DNA from: Phocaeicola sp.
Lineage (GTDB): Bacteria; Bacteroidota; Bacteroidia; Bacteroidales; Bacteroidaceae
DNA: 18,600 nucleotides
NCBI GenBank assembly: GCA_020026175.1
Contig: JAHHQV010000053.1
Span: 1 to 18,600, forward strand
Direction of reading: 5' to 3'
In this document: positions 7,534 through 14,019 of the stretch, in pieces
Numbering within the stretch: position 1 is the stretch's first letter
Layout of the letters: every line of letters starts with the position of its first letter
Notes under the pieces: model-generated
The model's database searches: none
Seen by the model: the letters and a program-made list of their open reading frames with translations, nothing else
Told to the model about the DNA's origin: nothing
Position numbers and translations under genes: made by a program

Positions 7534-8552
7534 TACTTACTGTTCTTTTTATAATACTTAATCATTTTTGGAATCACCTCTTCCACCGTACCGTTAATAA
7601 CATAATCGGATATAGTATTGATAGGAGCATTAGGGTCGTTGTTCACAGAGATGATTATACCAGCATCCTGCATACCTGCAATATGCTGAATCTGACCAGA
7701 TATACCGCATGCAATATAAAGTTTAGGATGAACGGTAACACCTGTCTGCCCAATCTGTCGGTCGTGTTCGCAGAATCCAGCATCCACAGCAGCACGACTT
7801 GCACCAACTTCCGCGTGAAGTTCCTTTGCAAGTTCGAACAACATATCAAAACCTTCTTTCGACCCCATTCCATAACCTCCGGCAATAACTATAGGTGCAC
7901 CCTTGAGGTTGTGTTTTGCCTTTTCCACATGACGATCTATCACCTTAACTACATAGTCTGTTTCGGATACGAAGGCAGCCACATCATGACGAACAACTTC
8001 GCCATTATAATTTTCATCCATAATCTCCTTCTTCATCACACCTTCACGCACAGTTGCCATCTGAGGGCGATGTTCGGGATTAATGATAGTGGCTACAATG
8101 TTTCCGCCGAATGCAGGACGAATCTGATATAAAAGATTATCGTATTTAATACCATTTTTCTTGTCCTCATGACTACCTATTTCCAACTGAGTACAATCGG
8201 CAGTAAGACCACTTGTTAGAGCCGAAGAGACACGAGGTCCCAAGTCACGTCCAATGACCGTAGCACCCATCAAGCAAATCTGCGGTTTCTCCTGCTTGAA
8301 TAGATTTACAAGAATTGAAGTATGAGGAAGAGAAGTATAAGGGAACAGCCCCGGAGCATCGAATACATGAACAAAATCCACTCCGTATGGCATAACTTGT
8401 TTTTCTACATCAGAAAGGTCAGTACCGGCACATATTGCCTCAAGTTTACAACCAAGTTCGTTGGCTAACTTACGACCTTTAGTAAGAAGTTCGAGACTAA
8501 CATCGGCAACGTGATTGCCTTCCATCTCACAATATACAAATACATTATTCAT
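7533..8552 (-). CDS. etfA: Electron transfer flavoprotein alpha subunit
   Basis: EtfA binds FAD and, with EtfB, carries electrons between acyl-CoA dehydrogenase and an acceptor. The 339-residue protein has the standard C-terminal FAD domain: GASRAAVDAGF (250-260), GQTGV (268-272), GISGQIQHIAGM (283-294) and NNDPNAPI (304-311). The N-terminal domain includes GRDLGPRVSSALTSGLTADC (101-120). The gene starts four bases after the etfB stop and overlaps the dehydrogenase start by one base, so the three form one operon. Whether this Etf is of the electron-bifurcating type cannot be decided by eye. Confidence 0.96.
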   Translation of the reverse strand: MNNVFVYCEMEGNHVADVSLELLTKGRKLANELGCKLEAICAGTDLSDVEKQVMPYGVDFVHVFDAPGLFPYTSLPHTSILVNLFKQEKPQICLMGATVIGRDLGPRVSSALTSGLTADCTQLEIGSHEDKKNGIKYDNLLYQIRPAFGGNIVATIINPEHRPQMATVREGVMKKEIMDENYNGEVVRHDVAAFVSETDYVVKVIDRHVEKAKHNLKGAPIVIAGGYGMGSKEGFDMLFELAKELHAEVGASRAAVDAGFCEHDRQIGQTGVTVHPKLYIACGISGQIQHIAGMQDAGIIISVNNDPNAPINTISDYVINGTVEEVIPKMIKYYKKNSK

Positions 8553-8556
8553 AATA

Positions 8557-9444
8557 TTATCCTATAGTATGGTTAGCCAAAAGTTCAACAATCAAATTTT
8601 CTACATCAGCATCACTTCCTGTGATAGTCTTGCTTTCCTTAGCCTGGAAAATGATATTCTCAATCTTCTTAACTTTAGTAGGAGAGCCTGAAAGACCACA
8701 CTGAACTGTATCACCATTCACATCGGCTACACTCCACTCTGTGATATTAAGATAAGGACGGCTTTCATAAAGAGAAGCATACGGAAGTTCTGTACCATCT
8801 TTTGTAATGGCTGCCTTCTCCTGAGCACCAAGAGCGCGTTTATATTTCTGCACAAGCTTTGCATTGCGAGGACGACAAGGAACTGCACTGCCATTGACTG
8901 TCAATACTATAGGCAACGGACCTTCCACTGTTTCCACACCTCCATCTATATGACGTTTAACGCGTATACGACCATCTGCAACCTCCTGTATTTCCTCTAC
9001 ATATGTAATTTGAGGCAATCCTAGTTTTTCGGCAACCTGAGGTCCTACCTGAGCCGTATCTCCATCTATAGCCTGACGGCCACCAAGTATTATATCATAC
9101 TCCCCTATCTTGCGTATGGCAGTAGCCAATGCATAAGAGGTAGCAAGAGTATCTGCACCGGCAAAAGCACGGTCTGTCAGTAAATAACCATTGTCTGCAC
9201 CTCTATATAATCCTTCACGAATGATTTCTGCGGCACGCCCCGGTCCCATTGTCAACATAGTAACTGTTGAACCCGGATGTGTGTCTTTCAGTCTGAGAGC
9301 CTGTTCCAAGGCATTCAAATCTTCCGGATTAAAGATTGCCGGAAGAGCCGAACGGTTGATTGTTCCGTCAGCATTCATGGCCTCTTTCCCCACACAACGT
9401 GTATCGGGTACTTGCTTGGCCAATACTACAATTTTCAAACTCAT
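8557..9444 (-). CDS. etfB: Electron transfer flavoprotein beta subunit
   Basis: First gene of the etfB-etfA-acyl-CoA dehydrogenase operon. The 295-residue protein opens with the typical EtfB motif KIVVLAKQVPDT, followed by AIFNPEDLNALEQALRLKD, a variant of the NPxDxxALExALRLKE stretch, and then TMGPGRAAEIIREGLYRGAD. GGRQAIDGDTAQVGPQVAEKLGLPQITY matches the central EtfB core. It is somewhat longer than the 250-260 residues of mitochondrial-type EtfB, as in many anaerobes. A well-formed promoter lies about 40 bases upstream. Confidence 0.96.
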   Translation of the reverse strand: MSLKIVVLAKQVPDTRCVGKEAMNADGTINRSALPAIFNPEDLNALEQALRLKDTHPGSTVTMLTMGPGRAAEIIREGLYRGADNGYLLTDRAFAGADTLATSYALATAIRKIGEYDIILGGRQAIDGDTAQVGPQVAEKLGLPQITYVEEIQEVADGRIRVKRHIDGGVETVEGPLPIVLTVNGSAVPCRPRNAKLVQKYKRALGAQEKAAITKDGTELPYASLYESRPYLNITEWSVADVNGDTVQCGLSGSPTKVKKIENIIFQAKESKTITGSDADVENLIVELLANHTIG

Positions 9445-9481
9445 TAGATTAAATTATTTTGGTTTTAATTATTTTTGGGGG

Positions 9482-9511
9482 CAAATTTAATGAAAGCATT
9501 TATACTACAAA
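9482..9511 (-). promoter_or_regulatory. Promoter of the etfB operon
   Basis: On the minus strand TTTG at 9511-9508 is followed after 18 bases by TAAATTTG at 9489-9482. This gives both the -33 and -7 elements of a Bacteroides housekeeping promoter. The leader to the etfB ATG is about 30 bases. This is the best-formed promoter in the window. Confidence 0.7.
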
Positions 9512-9608
9512 ACGAAAGACAGAAAAATATGCACAAAAAGCAGAAAAATGAGCAGTATCATAAATTTATTGTATAAGACGATTTATCAACAATAAGGATA
9601 ACAAAACA

Positions 9609-9676
9609 AAAAAACGATAAACGAACTGACAGAAAATACATTTTCATACTTTCTGTAGACATTCATTTATCGTTTT
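9609..9676 (-). terminator. Long hairpin terminator downstream of the DUF3109 gene
   Basis: Outer arms 9611-9625 and 9662-9676 pair at 14 of 15 bases (AAAACGATAAACGAA against its near complement), and inner arms ACAGAAA (9629-9635) and TTTCTGT (9650-9656) extend the stem. On the minus strand the hairpin is followed by seven T, as expected for a terminator of the gene that ends at 9742. The rest of the 297-bp gap between 9445 and 9741 holds the etfB promoter and otherwise plain AT-rich DNA. Confidence 0.65.
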
Positions 9677-9741
9677 CAGATTAAAATATTTAAAGACTGA
9701 ATATTAAGAGAATATCCATAAACTATAAATATAGTAAAGAA

Positions 9742-10323
9742 CTATATCAATCCCTGTTTTTCAAGCTCTTCAGCCACACTTTCAAGTTCGTTATACCATA
9801 CTTCTCCAAACTTACGCACCAACGGAGTCTTAAGAAACTTATATACAGGCATATTCTCTTTTCTACCAAGAATAACAGCAGCCTTGCATACATCCCATCT
9901 ATGATAGTTTACTGCCTTAAAAGGTCCGTAGTCACCTATACGTATAGGATATAAATGACAGGATACCGGCTTATAGAAATCACATTTACCCTCACGGAAT
10001 GCCTTTTCTATTGCACAATAACAATATCCCTTTTCATCATAACATGTAAAGACACAATCCTTGCCATTAACAATAGAGGTTACCAAATCACCATCCTGAT
10101 CTGTATATACAACTCCCTGCTTGTCTATCACTTCACGAGCCTCTGGCGACAAATCATTCCACACAACCGGAAGCACTTCCTCTAATTTTTCAACTTCATC
10201 CAATTCTACAGGTGCGCCTGCATCTCCCTCTATACAACACTCACCCTTGCATGCATCAAGATTGCATATAAATTTCTCTCTAAAAACATCAAGGCTTACT
10301 ACTACATCATCTATCTGTACCAT
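9742..10323 (-). CDS. DUF3109 family protein, cysteine-rich
   Basis: This soluble protein of 193 residues has no signal peptide and an unknown function. Eleven cysteines are visible, at 20, 25, 29, 30, 90, 94, 101, 103, 114, 122 and 146. They include the cluster CNLDACKGECC, which resembles the CxxxxCxxxCC metal-binding pattern of the DUF3109 and YkgJ (CxxCxxCC) families. The later PVSCHLYPIRI stretch, with its Cys, His and Tyr, is also typical of the group. A metal or iron-sulfur cluster is likely from the cysteine spacing, but the role is not known. The gene stands alone, with its own -7 element upstream and a terminator downstream. Confidence 0.85.
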   Translation of the reverse strand: MVQIDDVVVSLDVFREKFICNLDACKGECCIEGDAGAPVELDEVEKLEEVLPVVWNDLSPEAREVIDKQGVVYTDQDGDLVTSIVNGKDCVFTCYDEKGYCYCAIEKAFREGKCDFYKPVSCHLYPIRIGDYGPFKAVNYHRWDVCKAAVILGRKENMPVYKFLKTPLVRKFGEVWYNELESVAEELEKQGLI

Positions 10324-10351
10324 AAAATCACAAGTAAAATTAATATTTATG

Positions 10352-10359
10352 CAAAGATA
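10352..10359 (-). promoter_or_regulatory. -7 element for the DUF3109 gene
   Basis: The minus strand reads TATCTTTG, matching TAnnTTTG, about 29 bases before the ATG. No TTTG is found at the -33 position. A perfect 12-bp palindrome, CTTACATGTAAG (10363-10374), lies just upstream, where a regulator could bind. An AT-rich hairpin (10383-10390 with 10397-10404) follows. Confidence 0.45.
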
Positions 10360-10413
10360 AAACTTACATGTAAGATAGCCAGTATACTTTATATAAAAAG
10401 TATATTATTCTGA

Positions 10414-10773
10414 TATTCATCACTTGTAAAAAGGGGCTTATTTCATCACGGTTTTAGAACAAACAAATTGCTACTTATGCCACTTATGGCAGCAGGCTTT
10501 ATTACATCATGTGTAGAAAGTGAGCAAAACCCCTACTATGTAGAAATGGGAGATAATAACCATAACGAAATTGAAGCCAAATTGCCAAATCCGGAACATA
10601 TCAATTTCAGTGTAGGCGACGAAGTAATTATTAAAAGAACCGGATTCACAGGAAACGATGAAATCTATCTATGTAACATAGAAAACGGAAATGAAGTAAA
10701 CATTGATGATAAAATAAAAACAGACAAAAAAAGTGTGCAAGATTCTTATCCTACACACTTTTACTATATATAA
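10414..10773 (+). pseudogene. Remnant of a lipoprotein gene, start codon lost and 3' end truncated
   Basis: The reading frame encodes a clear lipoprotein signal, NKLLLMPLMAAGFITSC, preceded by the basic residues RT. No ATG precedes it in frame; the frame is open back to a stop at 10411 and offers only a TTG at 10468 inside the signal. The mature part, with FSVGDEVIIKRTGF and IYLCNI, resembles the start of the Ig-like/TIG repeats in Bacteroides surface lipoproteins. It then ends abruptly in low-complexity sequence that is also the gpmI terminator. No promoter is visible. I read it as the 5' fragment of a larger gene. A functional 102-residue lipoprotein started at TTG is the less likely alternative. 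Confidence 0.55.
10725..10762 (-). terminator. Terminator of gpmI
   Basis: AAAAGTGTG (10729-10737) and CACACTTTT (10754-10762) form a 9-bp stem with a 16-base loop. Read on the minus strand it ends in a run of seven T, 25 bases after the gpmI stop. It lies inside the end of the lipoprotein remnant on the other strand. Confidence 0.75.
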
Positions 10774-10786
10774 AAAGTAATATCAA

Positions 10787-12301
10787 TTACTTTATAAGAT
10801 CTTTACCTGTCATTTCAGAAGGCTGAGCCATACCCAAAATGTGAAGTATAGATGGAGCAACATCTGCCAACACACCATTTTCTACTTTAGCATCCTTGTT
10901 TTCTGTAACATAAACAAATGGCACAGGATTCAATGAGTGAGCAGTGTTTGGAGTACCGTCTTCATTCAATGCATGATCGGCATTACCGTGGTCTGCAATG
11001 ATGATAACTTCATAATCGTTGGCCTTGGCAGCCTCTACAGTATCCTTCACGCAGTTATCAATAGCAACAACCGCTTTTTCTATGGCATCATAGATACCAG
11101 TATGACCCACCATATCACCGTTAGCATAATTAACAACAATAAAGTCGAACTTCTGTGTATTTATAGCCTCAACCAATTTTTCCTTTACTTCATAGGCGCT
11201 CATCTCAGGTTTCAAGTCATAAGTAGCGACCTTTGGAGAAGGAACCAATATACGTTCTTCGTTATCGTATGGAGTTTCACGTCCTCCATTGAAGAAGAAT
11301 GTAACGTGAGCATACTTTTCAGTTTCAGCAATATGAAGCTGAGTCTTTCCGTTTGCAGCAAGGTACTCACCAAGAGTATTCTGTACGTTTTCCTTATCAA
11401 ACAAGATATGAACTCCCTTGAAAGATGCATCATATGGGGTCATGCAATAGAACTGAAGTCCAGGTACTGTCTTCATTCCTGCCTCAGGCATATCCTGCTG
11501 AGTAAGCACAACAGTAAGTTCCTTTGCACGGTCGTTACGATAGTTGAAGAAGATAACCACATCACCTTCCTTGATAGTTCCATCGAAGTTTGAGTTTGAG
11601 ATAGGCTTTACAAATTCGTCTGTAACACCTTCATCATACGACTCCTGCATAGCCTGAACCATATCGGCAGCCTTCTTTCCAGTACCGTTAACAAGCAAAT
11701 CGTATGCTTCCCTTACACGTTCCCAACGTTTGTCACGGTCCATAGCATAGAAACGACCTACAATAGAAGCAATCTTTCCTGCTGATTTTGCGCAGTGTGC
11801 AGAAAGTTCCTCAATAAATCCTTTACCGCTCTTAGGGTCAGTGTCACGACCATCCATAAAACAGTGGATGAATGTATTTTCGATACCATATTCTTTAGCT
11901 ATATCGCAAAGACGGAACAAATGGTCAAGTGAAGAGTGTACACCACCATTAGAAGTCAATCCCATGAAGTGTATGTTCTTTCCGTTTTCCTTGGCATATG
12001 TGAAAGCAGAAACAACTTCCTTGTTCTGCATGATGCTACCATCGGCACAAGCACGGTTTATTTTAACCAAATCTTGATATACGATACGTCCTGCACCAAT
12101 ATTCAAGTGACCTACTTCAGAGTTACCCATCTGTCCATCAGGCAAACCTACATTCTCACCGCTAGCCTGCAACTGAGAGTTAGGATAATTAGCCAACAAA
12201 CTGTCCCAATAAGGAGTAGGAGTATTAAAGATTACATCATCTTTCTGACGGTCGCCGCAGCCCCATCCGTCAAGAATCATTAAAAGTGCTTTTTTTGCCA
12301 T
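10787..12301 (-). CDS. gpmI: 2,3-bisphosphoglycerate-independent phosphoglycerate mutase
   Basis: This cytoplasmic glycolytic enzyme interconverts 3- and 2-phosphoglycerate through a phosphoserine intermediate, using two Mn2+ ions. The 504-residue length is normal (about 510). The N-terminus MAKKALLMILDGWG carries the metal ligand D11. The phosphorylated serine is S61 in GQMGNSEVGHLNIGAGR. SNGGVHSS, DGRDTDPKSG, FFNYRNDRAKEL and ADHGNADHALNEDG supply substrate and metal residues, and the C-terminus EMTGKDLI is typical. The frame is open further upstream to a TTG, but those 19 residues cross the promoter and are not conserved, so I start at the ATG at 12299-12301. Confidence 0.97.
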   Translation of the reverse strand: MAKKALLMILDGWGCGDRQKDDVIFNTPTPYWDSLLANYPNSQLQASGENVGLPDGQMGNSEVGHLNIGAGRIVYQDLVKINRACADGSIMQNKEVVSAFTYAKENGKNIHFMGLTSNGGVHSSLDHLFRLCDIAKEYGIENTFIHCFMDGRDTDPKSGKGFIEELSAHCAKSAGKIASIVGRFYAMDRDKRWERVREAYDLLVNGTGKKAADMVQAMQESYDEGVTDEFVKPISNSNFDGTIKEGDVVIFFNYRNDRAKELTVVLTQQDMPEAGMKTVPGLQFYCMTPYDASFKGVHILFDKENVQNTLGEYLAANGKTQLHIAETEKYAHVTFFFNGGRETPYDNEERILVPSPKVATYDLKPEMSAYEVKEKLVEAINTQKFDFIVVNYANGDMVGHTGIYDAIEKAVVAIDNCVKDTVEAAKANDYEVIIIADHGNADHALNEDGTPNTAHSLNPVPFVYVTENKDAKVENGVLADVAPSILHILGMAQPSEMTGKDLIK

Positions 12302-12347
12302 AATTGTATTCTGTTTTAAAAATTGATTTCTATCCTTTTTTACACCG

Positions 12348-12386
12348 CAAAAGTACAAAATATCTGCCTTACAAGCGAATATTTTG
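12348..12386 (-). promoter_or_regulatory. gpmI promoter with an overlapping inverted repeat
   Basis: On the minus strand TACTTTTG (12355-12348) matches TAnnTTTG, and a CTTG about 16 bases upstream may serve as the -33 element. A perfect 8-bp inverted repeat, CAAAATAT (12356-12363) with ATATTTTG (12379-12386), brackets that -33 region. It could be an operator for gpmI, or a weak terminator for the gene upstream. Confidence 0.5.
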
Positions 12387-12397
12387 GTTTATTTTAA

Positions 12398-12736
12398 TCA
12401 ACAAGCCTGTAGCTGACGGAACAAATTTTTCTGATTTTCAGTAAGGGATACAGGAATTTTCACATGATATATCACTATAAGATTTCCATGTAACCCGTCT
12501 TTCTTATACAAAGGGAAAACCTTTCCCCTAAGTCTTGCCTTCAATCCGTTCTGCGTTCCCGCGTTCACCTTAAGTCTGACAGTACCATCTAGTGTATGTA
12601 CATTTACTTCACCACCTAAGACCGCTGTATAGAGGTCTATATTCACATCGGTATACAAATCATAAGCCTTCTTTATATCATCTTGTGTTGCATTACGACC
12701 TACACCCAATATCTTATAATAATCAATAAAAGCCAT
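12398..12736 (-). pseudogene. Internally deleted CbpA/DnaJ-type co-chaperone gene
   Basis: Residues 1-25 (MAFIDYYKILGVGRNATQDD then IKKAY) are the start of a J domain. At residue 26 the sequence jumps to DLYTDVNIDLYTAVLGGEV and continues to the end as the C-terminal substrate-binding domain of a CbpA-like DnaJ. The second half of the J domain with its essential HPD motif, the G/F linker and the first C-terminal domain are missing. That is roughly 190 residues compared with the usual 300 or so. The junction is in frame, so a 112-residue protein could still be made, but it cannot stimulate DnaK. It lies next to hsp20, a usual partner of such genes. No clear promoter precedes it. Confidence 0.85.
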
Positions 12737-12784
12737 ATTGTCAATTTTAAGTTGTTATATTATTTGGAAGTCAAAAAACAAAAG

Positions 12785-12821
12785 CCTCCCGTTTCACACT
12801 AATACTATGCAATACGGGAGG
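12785..12821 (-). terminator. Terminator of hsp20
   Basis: CCTCCCGT (12785-12792) pairs with ACGGGAGG (12814-12821) around a 21-base loop. On the minus strand it is followed by CTTTTGTTTTTTG, a T-rich tail. It separates hsp20 from the deleted co-chaperone gene, which therefore would be transcribed only by read-through unless it has a promoter I cannot see. Confidence 0.65.
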
Positions 12822-12851
12822 TCTCTTGGATTATTCATTCAACACTTATAT

Positions 12852-13283
12852 TTAATGTATCTCAATGACACGATTAATCTTTGCATTTTCCTCTGGAATA
12901 AACTTAGGCAAATCTATAGTCAATACACCATCAGCTACATTTGCACAGATTTTTTCCTTATCTACATTTTCGGGCATATAAAGTGACTGGTTAAATTTCG
13001 TGTAAGAGAACTCACGTCGCAAGTATTTCTTATTGTCTTTGTCTTCATTCTGAACATTCTTTTCCATAGAAATTACAAGCTCGTTATCTTCTCCAAGGTG
13101 AATTTTAAAGTCCTCTTTTGTCATTCCAGGAGCTGCAACCTCAACTTTATAATCTTTGTCACTCTCTACAACATTGATAGCCGGAGCTGTAGCATTAGTT
13201 TTTTCCATCCATTCGTTATCAAAGAAATCATTAAAGATACTTGGTAACCAGTTCTGATTGTAATACTTTCTAATCGGCATCAT
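12852..13283 (-). CDS. Hsp20 / alpha-crystallin family small heat-shock protein
   Basis: This ATP-independent holdase of 143 residues should bind unfolding proteins under stress and pass them to DnaK/ClpB. The N-terminal arm (1-35) contains WLPSIFNDFF. The alpha-crystallin domain runs from about 36 to 130: PAINVVESDKDYKVEVAAPGM, then LRREFSYTKFNQSLYMPENV, then the family signature GVLTIDLPK (119-127). The C-terminal tail lacks the I-x-I motif in its usual form but has INRVIEI at the end. The ATG has a good ribosome site, AGGAG, about 9 bases upstream. That site and the first 11 codons lie inside a 54-bp duplication made by a transposon at 13304-13647. The gene is intact but cut off from its original promoter region. 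Confidence 0.95.
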   Translation of the reverse strand: MMPIRKYYNQNWLPSIFNDFFDNEWMEKTNATAPAINVVESDKDYKVEVAAPGMTKEDFKIHLGEDNELVISMEKNVQNEDKDNKKYLRREFSYTKFNQSLYMPENVDKEKICANVADGVLTIDLPKFIPEENAKINRVIEIH

Positions 13284-13303
13284 AGTTTTAAACTCCTATA
13301 TTT
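13250..13303. repeat. Left copy of the 54-bp target-site duplication
   Basis: These 54 bases are identical to 13648-13701. This copy forms the functional hsp20 ribosome site (AGGAG), the start codon and the first 11 codons. Confidence 0.95.
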
Positions 13304-13316
13304 CCTGACTTCGTCA
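13304..13316 (+). repeat. Terminal inverted repeat of the small element (hsp20 side)
   Basis: CCTGACTTCGTCA; its exact reverse complement forms the other end at 13635-13647. Confidence 0.9.
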
Positions 13317-13335
13317 TTGCGTCACCCTAAACACC
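13317..13335 (+). repeat. Subterminal direct repeat inside the element, copy 1
   Basis: TTGCGTCACCCTAAACACC lies directly inside the terminal repeat. A copy with one extra A is at 13558-13577. They may be transposase-binding sites; as directly repeated motifs they are unlike the terminal inverted repeats. Confidence 0.75.
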
Positions 13336-13542
13336 AAGATAGTCAAAAAGTGGCTTTAATGCCCTGTGCTTAGGGGTAAGCAACATCGTTCTGGCAATAA
13401 TTATGTTGTTTAGAAGAAGCCTTAGTTGGATTGTTATTGTTGTTTTGGTCATTTTATACAATTCTTTGAATTTTCAATCGTATTTACCGGCTTCCACAAC
13501 ACTTCTCGAATCTAATCTATTCTTCTTTTTACGGACATGCAT
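13327..13542 (-). pseudogene. Fused start and end of an IS1634-family transposase
   Basis: One frame runs from an ATG at 13542 to a stop at 13327. It begins MHVRKKKNRLDSRSVVEAGKYD, like the (M)xVRKKKNRSGTxSVVV start of IS1634 transposases, then meets a TGA. It continues in the same frame with KFKELYKMTKTTITIQLRLL and ends ARTMLLTPKHRALKPLF, which resembles the family's C-terminus. About 400-500 central residues with the catalytic core are missing, so this is not a working enzyme. The family call rests on remembered motifs and needs a search to confirm. Confidence 0.7.
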
Positions 13543-13557
13543 ACCGTAAATATACGC

Positions 13558-13577
13558 TTGCGTCACCCTAAAACACC
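13558..13577 (+). repeat. Subterminal direct repeat inside the element, copy 2
   Basis: TTGCGTCACCCTAAAACACC, the second copy of the motif at 13317-13335, differing by one extra A. Confidence 0.75.
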
Positions 13578-13634
13578 CATTTATTTGGCTAAACAATTGA
13601 TTTTCAATAGATATATTTTTTAGAAAGTAAAAAG

Positions 13635-13647
13635 TGACGAAGTCAGG
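13635..13647 (-). repeat. Terminal inverted repeat of the small element (distal side)
   Basis: TGACGAAGTCAGG on the plus strand, the exact complement of the end at 13304-13316. Confidence 0.9.
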
Positions 13648-13681
13648 AGTTCTGATTGTAATACTTTCTAATCGGCATCAT
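13643..13681 (-). pseudogene. Duplicated 5' stub of hsp20, a 12-codon minigene
   Basis: The distal copy of the 54-bp duplication still carries the AGGAG site, the start codon and 11 codons of hsp20 (MMPIRKYYNQN). It reads one serine into the element and stops at TGA. Any transcript from the original hsp20 promoter would carry this minigene first, followed by the element and then the true hsp20 start. Confidence 0.85.
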
Positions 13682-13701
13682 AGTTTTAAACTCCTATATT
13701 T
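13648..13701. repeat. Right copy of the 54-bp target-site duplication
   Basis: Identical to 13250-13303. It keeps the original link to the hsp20 upstream region but has lost the rest of the gene. Confidence 0.95.
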
Positions 13702-13812
13702 AAGTTAGACTTTATCTGTTTTTCCGTACTCTTGGTTTTTAACCTCAAGTTCACCCTATATTGAACAAACCTTATGCCAGCATATTCATGTCTTTATATG
13801 CCAAGACTATGC

Positions 13813-13859
13813 TTTAAACATTGGTTGAAGATTTTAAATATAATGGATGAAGTTTTAAA
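13813..13859 (+). repeat. Three helically phased TTTAAA repeats
   Basis: TTTAAA occurs at 13813-13818, 13833-13838 and 13854-13859, that is every 20-21 bases or two helical turns. The first two are followed by related text, CATTGGTTGAAG and TATAATGGATGAAG. This could be a bent segment or an array of binding sites upstream of hsp20. Confidence 0.45.
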
Positions 13860-13940
13860 CATAAGAAAACTATATTAGTATTAGAGGGGACAATCAATTG
13901 ACAGTTAGTCAGAATGTCACAATATACAATATAACTTTAA

Positions 13941-13955
13941 GTCATATTATATGAC
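13941..13955. repeat. Short perfect inverted repeat in the hsp20-rnhB gap
   Basis: GTCATATTATATGAC is a 6-bp inverted repeat around a 3-base centre, in AT-rich DNA. It may be a regulator site. Nothing coding is seen between 13702 and 14108; that stretch holds this repeat, the phased TTTAAA motifs and the DnaA-box-like cluster. Confidence 0.4.
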
Positions 13956-14019
13956 AATATACCAATAATTACATGTATCCGCTTTACATATTATCACAAG
14001 TACACATATATAAAACAAG

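Larger units (their letters stand above)
13304..13647 (-). mobile_element. MITE-like element derived from an IS1634-family insertion sequence
   Basis: The 344-bp element has perfect 13-bp terminal inverted repeats, CCTGACTTCGTCA, at 13304-13316 and 13635-13647. It is flanked by perfect 54-bp direct repeats. Inside, on the minus strand, the first 22 codons and the last 48 or so codons of a transposase are joined. A subterminal direct repeat, TTGCGTCACCCTAAA(A)CACC, occurs at 13317-13335 and 13558-13577. The IS1634 family (first described in Mycoplasma mycoides) is known for very long, variable target duplications, which explains the 54 bp. With most of the transposase gone it must depend on a full-length relative elsewhere for movement. 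I see no exact TAnnTTTG promoter reading toward hsp20 within it. Confidence 0.85.

Noticed and set aside
6883..8132. Long plus-strand frames (223 and 201 residues) opposite the acyl-CoA dehydrogenase and etfA genes
   Set aside because: They lie antisense to well-supported genes, lack promoters and show no recognisable motif; their composition follows from the codon use of the opposite strand.
10937..11593. 218-residue plus-strand frame inside gpmI
   Set aside because: Antisense shadow of a certain gene, with no family resemblance.
12738..12986. 82-residue plus-strand frame opposite the hsp20 end and its terminator
   Set aside because: It crosses a terminator hairpin and the 3' end of hsp20 and has no protein-like features.
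13250..13701. CRISPR or tandem repeat reading of the two 54-bp repeats
   Set aside because: Only two copies exist, and they flank an element with terminal inverted repeats, which fits a target-site duplication.
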